Source of the DNA: Syngnathus acus | Taxonomy: Eukaryota; Chordata; Actinopteri; Syngnathiformes; Syngnathidae | Assembly (NCBI RefSeq): GCF_901709675.1 | Contig: NC_051095.1 | Location: 15,079,456 to 15,143,455, forward strand | Reading direction: 5' to 3' | DNA: 64,000 nucleotides | Part shown: one piece after another, positions 47,112 through 57,206 of the stretch | Numbering within the stretch: the stretch's first letter is position 1 | Layout: every line of letters starts with the position of its first letter | The notes under the pieces: generated by a model | What the model saw: only the letters and a program-made list of their open reading frames with translations | Told to the model about the DNA's origin: nothing | The model's database searches: none | Position numbers and translations under genes: made by a program

Positions 47112-48034
47112 CAGTGGTCCCCAACCACCGGGCCGCGGACCGGTACCGGTCCATGGGTCACTTGGTACCGGGCCGCGGAGCCGCACAGGAAAAAAAAGAA
47201 AAAAAAAATCTTTTCTTTTTTTTTTTTTTTTTCCATTGACGATCAATTCATTCAGGTTAAGACGCTCGTCCCGGTCACGTGACATGTTTCCCCCCAGTCG
47301 AGCCCGCAAAGCTAGCAAAAATGAGTAAGAATTTATTTTGAAAAATATTAAAAATTTGGCGAATCTCTCCCAATTACATCTGTCGGTGCATCTGAAAAAT
47401 AAGGACTCTTGAAACAGGGCGCTCGTCTCGGTCACGTGACATGTCACCACAGTCAAGCCCGCGAGGCAAGCAAAAATGAGCAAGAAACAGAGAAGTTTGG
47501 AAAGCTTCTTCGGAAAGGGAAAAACGTCCAATGAGGACACTGAAGAAGAAGAGGCTACGACTTCTAAGAAAAGGAAAGCTGCATTTAAAAGAACATTTCT
47601 GGAGTCCTACTTAAAATATGGATTTATCGCCACAGGTGACTCTGACGCGCCAAGTGCACTCCGCATATGTGGCGAAAGGCTAGCTAACGAGGCAATGAAG
47701 CCTTCAAACCTGCTTCGGCACATGGAGACCAAGCATCCTGCATTTAAAGACAAACCTTATTAACCACTTCGGGTGTCATTGTCTCCGATTACGCCTAGAT
47801 GGGAACGGCTCATTTCTGAGAAAAGAGCTCGGTGCTCCCACTAATTCAACGTTTTATTTTTATGTGGTTTATATTTGTTTTTATGCCAGTCGTATCATTT
47901 TATTTCATCCTATTTATATATATAAATATTTAAATAATAAATATATAAATATATTTATTTATATAAAGGCCGGTCCGCGAAAATATTTCTGACACGTAAC
48001 CGGTCCGTGGTGCAAAAAAGGTTGGGGACCACTG
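47112..48034. mobile_element. Non-autonomous hAT (Charlie/ZBED-like) transposon, 923 bp
   Basis: The terminal inverted repeats CAGTGGTCCCCAACC (left) and its inverse GGTTGGGGACCACTG (right) are flanked by a perfect 8-bp target duplication GTCTAAAC (47104..47111 and 48035..48042). The interior keeps the N-terminal part of a transposase frame and then AT-rich filler. An internal direct repeat of about 65-70 bp (near 47262-47331 and 47420-47487) duplicates the region around the start codon. The catalytic DDE region is missing, so this is an internal-deletion derivative. Confidence 0.93.
47476..47763 (+). pseudogene. Truncated hAT transposase N-terminus with BED-type zinc finger remnant
   Basis: A 95-codon frame beginning MSKKQRSLESFFGKG and containing the highly typical LANEAMKPSNLLRHMETKHP segment of ZBED5/SCAND3-like hAT transposases. 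The BED finger needs Cys-x2-Cys and His-x(3-5)-His. The second Cys (ICGE) and both His are present, but the first Cys position is occupied by Leu (ALRIC), so the finger is broken. The frame ends just after the finger with TAA, before any catalytic core. It is inside the 47112..48034 element and presumably non-functional. Confidence 0.85.
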
Positions 48035-48042
48035 GTCTAAAC

Positions 48043-49540
48043 GATGTAGTAAATATCACAACACAATATATACATAAGATAGTGTAGCTTAAAGTTATAC
48101 ACACGAATGCAAACCACGATGATAGCTCTCGCAAACATGCTCAAGGACATTACGTATCACTAACTGGCAGGCAAAGAGGCAGGTATTTATACAACAAAAA
48201 ACAACGTGTCGCACTTTCCTTACGCACAATCTGAAGTAGGGTAAACTGTACTCGGCTGAACTCAAGTTAAACTACGTATATGAACAGTCAGAACTCGCAA
48301 ACTATAGCCAGTCTTCGGCTTTTTGCTAGTCCTTCAACATACGACGCAGCTCGGGCTCTAAGCTCCCCCCCTTAAAGGAGAGTCTCACAGCGCTTGAGCA
48401 GCCTTTTCTAGTTTTACATTTATTGACGATGTTCAGCCCATCCAACGAAGCCTTTCGGCTGTTGAATCAAACGTACATGATAAAATATGTATCGGCACTA
48501 TATTTTGCTCACAGGCTCCACCTACAGTTAGAAATTTTGATTTATTTTTAAACCACGGTGGTGAGAAGCTATAGATGGCCCACATTTTTACTGATGACGA
48601 GGTGAAAGAATATGTGTGGTCTCAGCCAGGCCTACTGGACAACTGGATAAACATGAAGCTAGCCACCACCCCAATTCATGTCCACCTGTCTGCCCTCCTT
48701 GATCACACTGCCGAGCAACGGCTATTAGGCCAAAACTAACGACACACAAGCTATATATTGTGCGAAATGGCCATGTATGAGAAGATAACTTTGGAAATCC
48801 TCAAGTTGTTATCCACAATAGCAAAAATATCAAAGGAAGCCGAAGACAATGTTACATAAGACTAATTGGCATATTTATCCGAGTCCTTAAGTCAGAAAAG
48901 GCGTGCCGCTATGCACTTATTGGTCTGCACAGATTTTCCCATAGACTTAATAGTAGTGTCTGTTGTGCACCTTCATGAAATGGGTGAGTCGGCATTTAAA
49001 TGAGGGTGGGGCGGCATTTAAATGAGGGAGTTGCCTGTCAAATCTTGTATTTGGTTACGCAGGTGGGTGTTTCAAAACCCAAGACAGGAAAATCCACATG
49101 TTTTAAAAGTGCATAAGACTTCAGTGCCAACGGGAGAATACGCCTCTCAGTGTGCACGCACACACGCACGCATTCACACGGTTAACCTAAGAAACGAGTC
49201 GGCCGAATGGCTAAATGGAGATGGGGGGGGGGGGGGGGGGGGGTCTAATCATACCTGATGACTGATAGCACTTATGATGAGTACAGGGTTAGAATATCCT
49301 ACAGTGAAGTGGTGCATTCTTATTACTGCCGGTCTACATCTCAGAAAATGGGTTCTTTAGCGGGACAGAGCTCGCCAAGAGAGCGAACAAACTGCACCTC
49401 AAGAGTCCATCCTAATGGCTGAGATGAAGTCCATTAATACCTGCCTACTTGTTTTTGATAACTAAATAAAACAGCACTTTGAGGCAGTGGTGCGAGAAGC
49501 TTTTAGGTAGTGCTGTGTCATATGGACAATTCGATAATAA
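48043..49540 (-). other. ndst1 intron 1: no gene recognised
   Basis: Intronic sequence with a short direct repeat (GGCATTTAAATGAGGG twice, about 48991..49028) and the poly-G tract at 49223. No coding exon seen. Confidence 0.4.
49223..49243. repeat. Poly-G tract of 21 bases
   Basis: An uninterrupted run of 21 G in ndst1 intron 1, preceded by AAATGGAGAT. It is one of three such tracts in the window. Confidence 0.95.
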
Positions 49541-49700
49541 TACCGTAATTTTCGGACTATAAGTCGCGTTTGTTTTCATAGTTTGGGTGGGGGGGCGACT
49601 TATACTCAGGAGCGACTTATATACATATATGTTTTTTTTCACTTTTTTGGGCTGGTGCGACTTATACTCCGGTGCGACTTATAGTCCGAAAATTACGGTA
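49541..49700. mobile_element. Short MITE of the same family as 1997..2807
   Basis: A 160-bp copy with the same terminal inverted repeats (TACCGTAATTTTCGGAC and its inverse) and subterminal GCGACTTATA motifs, in opposite orientation. It lacks the roughly 600-bp interior of the longer copy. The flanks are TA-rich (ATAATAATA/TAATAATTA), so the exact target duplication is ambiguous. Confidence 0.88.
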
Positions 49701-51570
49701 ATAATTATTATTATCTTTATTAGCACTTTTACTGGTTAAATGGTAGATCATACAGACCTGAATGTTACTTGAAGCCCTTTGGTATTGTGGTTGTATCTAT
49801 TTTAAATATTTACACTTTTTGACTCAAAAATACTTATGCTTTCTTGATCTAGCAAGATTGGGTTTTGATCATTGGAAAATACTGACTGACGTTCTAGTGC
49901 AGGATCTCCCAAACTTGGTTGGGCCCTAAAATGGGTCGCAGTTCAATTTCTATTAGGGTCGTAAATTGTCGGGGTAAAACAATTAATGCTATTTCTATTG
50001 CTTATCATGCAGGCACTCTCAATTTCTTGGCAAAGATTTTTGATTCATGCTTCGTGTCGTAACAGCATGTCAGATGTGATCTTCATTCATTGATACTTTT
50101 TATACATTAAATAATTTCATTAGTTTGGGTCTAACGGTGAACCAAGACGAGTCTTGAGCTTTAAAAAAAGAAAAAGAAAGGTTGAGAGAGTTACACAAGT
50201 GCCACATTGCTCGAAAGTAGCAAAGAGTGACCAGGGGAACAAATCTAAAAGGGGATAGAAGACATATTTTCCCTAAATTTCCAAACTCCTCAGAAAACCA
50301 GAGGCGATTGGACCACAACGGTCGTACTTTTAGACTCCAATCTTGTGCCTTCTGATGAAATACGACTCCCTTGTCGCAGTTATTCATCTGGATAGGGGAA
50401 CCTCTGGAATGTATCAGATTCCAGCCTCAGGGGGTATGCACCTTGGAAACACAGCCTTACCTCCAACAGCTAGCCTTTTCCAAAGTCTATCTTCTTCCTT
50501 TCTCTATCGGTCTAAGCTCGAACTCAACTGACTTCCAGCAAAGGCACCGCTCATATTTTGCATGTCGCAGTGGAATATGTGAGGCACGTTTCCTGTTTCA
50601 ACACTCTTTTCTAATCGGCCGATGACACATTTATGTCAAAGTGTAAATGGTGACCTCCAGCGTTACTATCAAACTCTTGCCTCATGATTTGTAAAATCCC
50701 TTTCCCCTTGTTTCAAAATGGCCCAATTCAAATGAGTTCTCTAGTCAAACAATGGCAAACCACTCAAAGAGTTGCATTGTGCAATAATAGGACCTGTAGT
50801 ATTAAGTATCTCTGACTTGCCAGCCTGCGTAATTCAGTCTAGGGAATTATGACAGTGGAAAATCATTTCCCTGGGCCGGGGATAGGCGGTCATGGCTAAT
50901 CGTTCAGTAATCTGACCAGCCTGCATACTGTAGCAGTCAGTCGCATGGCTACCCAGTCCAGCCACTCACATGTGCATAGCCTCACAGCCTGCCAATAATC
51001 TGATGGAGGCTTGCACCATTCAAAAGCCACTGTCCAGGTTTTCCAAAGGATTACAAATGCTAACAGATCATTTGCTAATACTTACTTGTGTTATGATGCT
51101 TGAAATGTACTTACACTAACATCAGTCGTGAAGAAAAATAAATAAATACAAATTGCCAGCTAAGAACAATCCAGCACAGAGAATGAATGCAATTTTACAC
51201 ACCACTGGAGAGCAGTTTACCTCCTGTTCATCCAAAGGCTTCATTGTGAATCAGTCTCCTATTTGTGGTCAAGTTCCCCAGGAAAATACTGTAAAGCTAT
51301 AACAACAAGAACGAGCACTACAGGCCGAGAGGAACTCTGTTACGCTGCCTGCAAAAAAAAAATGTATTTTTCAGCTGCCAATTGTCTGCTATCTGAGGTA
51401 GCATCAAAGCCGTAAGAGGTAGGATGACACGTGTGTAGTACAAGGACACGGTTAGGGTTTGCGTGAGAACGAGCACACGGTTGCAGCCATCGCTACCTCT
51501 TCGCACTGGGTTCTGTGTAAAAGTCACAGGCGGCTGGATAAACGCAACATGGTCTATTATGTCCGTTTTG
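49701..51570 (-). other. ndst1 intron 1: no gene recognised
   Basis: Non-coding, moderately AT-rich sequence between the short MITE and the LINE. Open frames are short and unremarkable. Confidence 0.4.
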
Positions 51571-51574
51571 CAGG

Positions 51575-53199
51575 ATCTCTGCTTGCCGTAAGGCGGCGGG
51601 CCCGGACAACATCCCGGGTCGAGCGCTGAAGGACTGCGCTGGTGAGCTGACGGATGTCTTCACGGACATCTTTAACACTTCCCTGCAGCAGGCCATCGTC
51701 CCGTCGAGTTTCAAAGCAGCCACCATCGTACCTGTGCCGAAGAAGCCTGCTCCATCCTGCTTCAATGACTACCGCCCCGTGGCACTTACGCCCATCGTCA
51801 TGAAGTGCTTTGAGCGGCTTGTCTTGGAGCACATCCGGTCAGTTCTCCCCCCCACCATTGACCCCTTCCAGTTTGCGTACCGAGCCAAACGGTCCTCTGA
51901 GGATGCCATCTGCTCTGCCCTCCACTCGGCCCTCACCCACCTGGAGGGGAAGGACTCGTATGTGAGGTTGCTGTTTGTGGACTTCAGTTCTGCCTTCAAC
52001 ACCATTGTGCCGCAGCGTCTCATCGGCAAACTTGACAAGCTGGGCCTCAGTACCGGCCTCTGCAACTGGCTACTGGACTTCCTCTGTCAGAGGCCACAGG
52101 TGGTACGTGTTGGCGACAAGATCTCCGCCAGCATCACGCTGAGCACAGGGGCCCCCCAAGGCTGCGTGCTCAGTCCGCTGCTCTTCACCCTCCTGACGCA
52201 TGACTGCGCTGCCACCTGCAGCGGCAACCGCATAGTGAAGTTTGCTGACGACACGACTCTGGTGGGTCTCATCACCAAGGGAGACGAGACTCAATACAGG
52301 CTGGAGGTTGACCTTCTGACCGCGTGGTGCAGGGACAACAACCTCCTGCTGAACGTCGACAAGACCAAGGAGATTGTCGTTGACTTCCGGAAGGGTCACG
52401 CCCAACACCTGCCGCTGACCATCGACGGTGCTGTGGTGGAGAGAGTGAGCAGCGCCAAGTTCCTGGGGGTGCACATCAGTGAGGATCTCTCCTGGTCCAC
52501 CAACACCGCGTCGCTGGCGAAGAAGGCCCGGCGCCGCCTGTACTTCCTTCGGAAACTCAGGCGAGCGGGGACTCCTCCGGCCGTCATGACTACGTTTTAC
52601 CGCGGCACCATTGAGAGCGTCCTCTCCAGCTGTATTGCTGTCTGGGGTGGCAGCTGCACTGACCAAGACTTGAAGGCCCTGCAGCGCATTGTGAAAACGG
52701 CTAGTAAGACTATTGGTGCTTCTCTCCCCTCCTTGAAGGACATTTACACCTCCCATCTCACCCGCAAGGCGACCAAGATTGTGAGTGATGTGAGTCACCC
52801 CGCTCACCCTTTGTTTGAACTTCTGCCCTCTGGGAGGCGGTACAGGAGCCTGCGCTCCCGCACCACCAGACTTTCCAACAGCTTCGTACTCCAGGCTGTT
52901 AGGATCCTGAACTCGCTCCCCCTTTCAGCGTAGCGTCCTGTTCTTGCTGTATGCTCACTGGCTCGGTTTTGCCCCTCATATTCAATGGGTTATTGGTCTG
53001 TTTTTATTCATCGCTCATTTTATTTTATTTATTATTTATTATTTATGGTTTGTGCCTACTTGTTTTTGTTTTGTGTCGCCTACTTGTATGTCTCGTCACC
53101 GTGGGATGGAGGAAACGGAATTTCGGTTTCTTTGTGTGTCTTGACGTATGAAGGGATTGACAATAAAGCTGACTTTGACTTTGACTTTTGACTTTGAAA
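51575..53199 (+). mobile_element. 5'-truncated non-LTR retrotransposon (L2/CR1/Rex1-type LINE)
   Basis: The element consists of an open reverse-transcriptase frame, a short 3'UTR and a simple-repeat tail (GACTTTGACTTTGAC, about 53170..53199) preceded by AATAAAG. The tail type is usual for CR1/L2-related teleost LINEs. The 5' end is truncated within the RT region; no endonuclease domain is present. It is GC-rich against an AT-rich intron and lies antisense to ndst1. Target-site duplications were not identified. Confidence 0.88.
51578..52933 (+). CDS. LINE reverse transcriptase, N-terminally truncated
   Basis: RNA-dependent DNA polymerase that copies LINE RNA at a nicked target. The frame stays open from about 51578, upstream of the first internal ATG at 51734. 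It shows the RT blocks in order: [49 protein letters not shown] (block A, first Asp), [13 protein letters not shown] (block B), FADDTTLVG (block C catalytic DD), [12 protein letters not shown], then the thumb region with CIAVWGG. It terminates at TAG 52931..52933. About 450 codons are present; a full-length protein would also carry an upstream apurinic endonuclease. There is no stop or frameshift, so this is a young copy, but without the 5' part it cannot be autonomous. Confidence 0.9.
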   Translation, partial: SACRKAAGPDNIPGRALKDCAGELTDVFTDIFNTSLQQAIVPSSFKAATIVPVPKKPAPSCFNDYRPVALTPIVMKCFERLVLEHIRSVLPPTIDPFQFAYRAKRSSEDAICSALHSALTHLEGKDSYVRLLFVDFSSAFNTIVPQRLIGKLDKLGLSTGLCNWLLDFLCQRPQVVRVGDKISASITLSTGAPQGCVLSPLLFTLLTHDCAATCSGNRIVKFADDTTLVGLITKGDETQYRLEVDLLTAWCRDNNLLLNVDKTKEIVVDFRKGHAQHLPLTIDGAVVERVSSAKFLGVHISEDLSWSTNTASLAKKARRRLYFLRKLRRAGTPPAVMTTFYRGTIESVLSSCIAVWGGSCTDQDLKALQRIVKTASKTIGASLPSLKDIYTSHLTRKATKIVSDVSHPAHPLFELLPSGRRYRSLRSRTTRLSNSFVLQAVRILNSLPLSA

Positions 53200-54549
53200 G
53201 AGGCCCTAGTGAGCTACAAAGCAGTGTTTATACCCAATGGAGAGAGAGTTGAGGGGTATTCCAATATGAGTATTGGAAAAATGCCTGGCTCTCCCCCCAC
53301 CTTTCTATGAGGTCTACCCTAAACACACACACAGCATGGTAACAAGGAACCATGACATGGAAAAATACAGAGGATGTTTTAGACACTTCAGTTGACTTCA
53401 TGTGTGAGATGGGACAGTGACTGCAGAGCCATTTAATTCAGTCTCTCTTCCAGGTAAAGTTCAATCACAACAATCCAATCAAAGCTACAATTGACAAGAA
53501 GCAACATTTTCTTTGCTGCGTTACACGTGGGCATCCAAACACAGTTTGACCGTCACCATTTGATCAGTCATGTCATGCTTTGTATAGGCATTATGACTAA
53601 GGAGCCACAGCTATTCACGGGCATATATCCACGTATGAGATTCTGATAAACACGATCAAATGACTGTGTGGCAGCATTCATGAAGCAGGCGTGCTAGATC
53701 ACAGCAAGTTTGGCAACCAGCGGGAGCAGTCAGATGGAACAACCACACAAATATTTGGCAAAGATAAACAGGACGCAACGGAAACATTCAACCCACCATC
53801 ATTTTGACAAATAAATGAATTTGTTTAAAATCCATGACGCAAATTAAATCATCTAAGAGAAATAGAGATGTTGGACTGAAGGAAAAAAAAAAAAAACGGT
53901 AACATTTAGGGGACAAAACGCAGGGAAAGTCCTTAAGATTGAGGTAAACACATCCAGGGCGTGAGTCACTCACTGCTCTTTAGCAATCCTCCTCTATAGG
54001 TGCGCACATGCACAGCCAGGGGCTAAAGATTTCAGGCAGGTCTGGGCTTTTTACCTCTGGTGTGAAGTCCACTGTTTATGTACTTGATTATAAGTAGAGC
54101 CTCTATTGTAAAAGCAGGCGTGTGCCCTAACCTCGCACCCTTACGCACAACAAAGCAGACCAGACTGACATTGTTTAGACAATCGGGAGTGGGGAAAGCA
54201 CAACACTCAGCAAGACACATGGTAAGAACATATTAACGCCTGCGTGCATTTCCGTCCAATATCCCCACTAATCGTGCAGCAACATCGCCAACCATACAAA
54301 AGGCTACAGGTACTTGCAAAATACTAAGTCTGATGGATGCATGCTCGGTGTGACAAGTGAGCTATTAATGAAGCTCCCATTGTCGTTTGGGAAAAATACA
54401 TAATAAAAAAGCAGCAGTTACATTGCCGTGTTTATCCATCTTTGTCTGAGAGCCGTGTCGACCTTTATGATATAATTTGCACACAAACTGGTTTGGCCTT
54501 TTAAACCCTTGATAGCAAAACACACATTACACGGTGACATTTGTAGGTC
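53200..54549 (-). other. ndst1 intron 1 near its 5' end: no gene recognised
   Basis: Non-coding sequence between the LINE and the CpG-rich promoter region. No exon, RNA gene or named repeat seen. Confidence 0.4.
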
Positions 54550-55250
54550 AATCGCGACCCCCCGATTAAGCTAATTTACCGCAATGGTCTCGCGGCCATG
54601 TAGTAAACCGCAGCTGAAGCTACAAAGTTGGAAAAAAGAAGTTAGCGTCTGTGGCGGCTCGGCTCCATTGCGGAATGATCGCGGACTAAATCCCGCTATG
54701 CAACCGCATAGCGGATCTAATCCCTGCCCAAACTTCGACAATATGGCGAGTCCCCTCCCGCTACACACCCCGATGGAGTAGCATCAAGCGGCGAAGGAAG
54801 CCGCTCGAGAAACCGGGTCTTGCCGTTGTCCAGCCCGGGGAGCTTGGAGAGGCCGAGGGCTGGCCTCGTTCTCCGCCTTCGCCAACAACACACGGCTAGC
54901 CTAGCTTGGGAGGGCGAGCGAGCGGCGGGGATAACATGTGCGAAAACACCGCGACGAAGCGGCACCGCGTCGATGGACTCACCTCATTTGCAGCTACATC
55001 AACCGTTATCGGTGGTCGTTTTGAGAAACGGCCGGGGAATCGAGGAGAGCTGAGCGCATGTCGTTTCGGATCGCCGCGGTGATGTGGAATCAGCGGAGCG
55101 GCTGGGAGAAGTCGGGAAATCTGAGAATGCCCCCTCTCTTTCTGCAGCTCTGTTCACCTGCAGTGCTCCATAACTGTCCATAGGGGGCACTACTGCTGTG
55201 GATCCCCCTCCCCACTTGCACATGTGCCCGCTGCCCAAGTCCGCAAAGAA
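54550..55250 (-). promoter_or_regulatory. CpG island, candidate ndst1 promoter
   Basis: About 700 bp with dense CG dinucleotides (for example CTCGCGGCC, GATCGCGGAC, GGCGAGCGAGCGGCGG) in an otherwise CpG-poor region. It covers the non-coding exon that ends at the donor at 54983. CpG islands of this type mark promoters of broadly expressed vertebrate genes such as NDST1. No TATA box is obvious. Confidence 0.7.
54983..55180 (-). other. Candidate non-coding exon 1 of ndst1
   Basis: On the minus strand the sequence GCAAATGAG/GTGAGT gives an excellent 5' splice site after position 54983, within the CpG island. The matching acceptor is at 20767. The 5' limit is a guess. No coding potential is assigned. 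The link to ndst1 is inferred from orientation, the lack of other minus-strand genes and the spliced 5'UTR usual for NDST1. Confidence 0.55.
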
Positions 55251-55472
55251 ACGATGCGTGTTTATGCATATTCCTGACGGGGCTTAAACGAATCCGTGCA
55301 CTTTAGTCATGAGATTATAGTGGGGCTGATGAACTGTATTTGAGTGCGTGTGTATTTAGTATATCTCCAGTACACAGGGAAAGGCACGCAGTATTACTGG
55401 GATTAGCCTTTTTTTATTATAGTTTTTAAAGGCTCTCTTATAGGAAAAAAAGTAAGATAACTCATTTGCGAC

Positions 55473-55556
<84 letters not shown>

Positions 55557-55570
55557 CTCTCTCTCTCTCT
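55473..55570. repeat. (ATCT)n / GATA microsatellite with (CT)n tail
   Basis: About 20 ATCT units followed by a short CT run, in the spacer between ndst1 exon 1 and rbm22. Confidence 0.97.
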
Positions 55571-57080
55571 ATCTCTGCTGTTGAAATTTGCTGTGGTATA
55601 TATAGAACTTCATTAATCAGTGCTTGCAATATTTTGCTTTGAGCTACCTCAGTGGGGCATCATACTTAAAATATCCCTGGATATTACCACTAACTGACTG
55701 GGCAGCTGTACCTAATGTAGTGGCCTGTGAATGTATATCATTACAAAAGGGACCATCTTAAGTGAATTTTTGCTCAATACAATAATTTAAGAAGCACCAG
55801 TGCACCTTGTGAGGTAGATTTCTCTTGTACATATGAGAAGCACATTATGTTGTTGATTATGACTCAACACTATCATGCAATTTCTACTGTAATTGGAAAT
55901 TAAATGTGAGGATGGCAACCACGGAGTAATTCTTTTTGAAGCAGCTGTGAGGTTGTTCACCTCAGTCTCCTCACCTTGTGACTTCAGGAGGTTGTGGTGA
56001 TTCTGATTATGGAGTGGCTAAATCCGTAACAAAGCCGTCCTTCAAAAACAGCTTTGGTTGTCTCATCCATGTCACATGACACACAACTCATTGAAAGTCT
56101 CAGAGCTACTCCAAACAAATTCTCACTGCAATCCACTGAAAAGCAAACGGGAAGGGGCGGAGATACTTTTGACAATTTGTCATGGAAATGCAATTAAGAA
56201 AAAGAATGGCCTGTAAACAGAGCTGAATATTCTTAATGATGTCCTGAATGTTGAGACAGACAAAGCGAGAAAGAGATCTACAATCTAATCCTCATTCGTT
56301 TGACTCCACACCCTTATCCTGAACTTAACTAAACATCAGGGGTTTATTGCCAATCCGATATGGCAAACTTCCTGTGCCCCACTAATTGGAGTTTCACGCA
56401 GCAACCTGACCTGAAGTGAACAGGTGGGTAGTTAAACTGTAAGCAAACATAGGAATTGGGTTAAGTAGTATACCTATTCATGTGCTCTTCAACATTTTAC
56501 AACAGATCAGAGTTTCTGTCTTGATCTTGGCCCTCTAAGTGGAGTTTGCATGTTTTATCCAAGCTATATGTTTTCTACGAGTACTGTGGCTTAGCACTCA
56601 CATGCCAACACCATTCATGTCAGGTTAAATGAAAGTGTGAGTGGTGTTTTGTTTATACGTGCCTCGTGACTGACTTATGTTCCTCTCCTCTCCATCTTAA
56701 CAGAACTGCCATAGGCAGACATATTTATTTTGTTCAGATTAGACGGTGATTATTGAAAACCAAAAGCTTGTAGTTTTTGGCTGGCAAATAAATACAAGAC
56801 ATTAGCCACAAATTATTATTGAATATGAGAACTTCAAATAATTGTTTTAATCACAAGGCCATATGCGGGGAATATCTTGCTTCTCTGAATCTGCTGGGTC
56901 ACACTTGATGATGCACCCTGGTTTATGTTCCTCCACATGTTTTTTTCTTCAAACGTAGGGGATAAAACATCACCAGGGAAACCAAGCAGTTGTTTTGTAC
57001 TTTATTACTTCCCATCTCTGACTACTTGGAAATAAAAATGATCAAATTTTGCGTTAATCCCCGCCCCCTTTCATGATAAT
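55571..57080. other. ndst1/rbm22 head-to-head spacer: no gene recognised
   Basis: AT-rich sequence without recognisable exons. It probably contains distal promoter elements for rbm22 but none can be named. Confidence 0.4.
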
Positions 57081-57206
57081 CTGACCTTTATGCGTGCGTT
57101 TATCGTGAACAGTTCTACTCGAGGAGGCCTCTCGGAAAGGGCGACACCCTGCGGCCAAACGAGACACTTCCACAGTGCGTCGCGGTCTGACATCACACTT
57201 CGCAAA
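57081..57206 (+). promoter_or_regulatory. rbm22 proximal promoter and 5'UTR
   Basis: A CG-rich stretch immediately before the rbm22 ATG (CTCGAGGAGGCCTCTCGG, GTGCGTCGCGGTC) within AT-rich surroundings, consistent with a housekeeping promoter. The ATG sits in the context CGCAAAATGGCG, close to the Kozak ideal. Confidence 0.5.

Noticed and set aside
52070-52807. 245-codon minus-strand open frame
   Set aside because: Antisense shadow of the LINE reverse transcriptase, produced by its GC-rich codon use.
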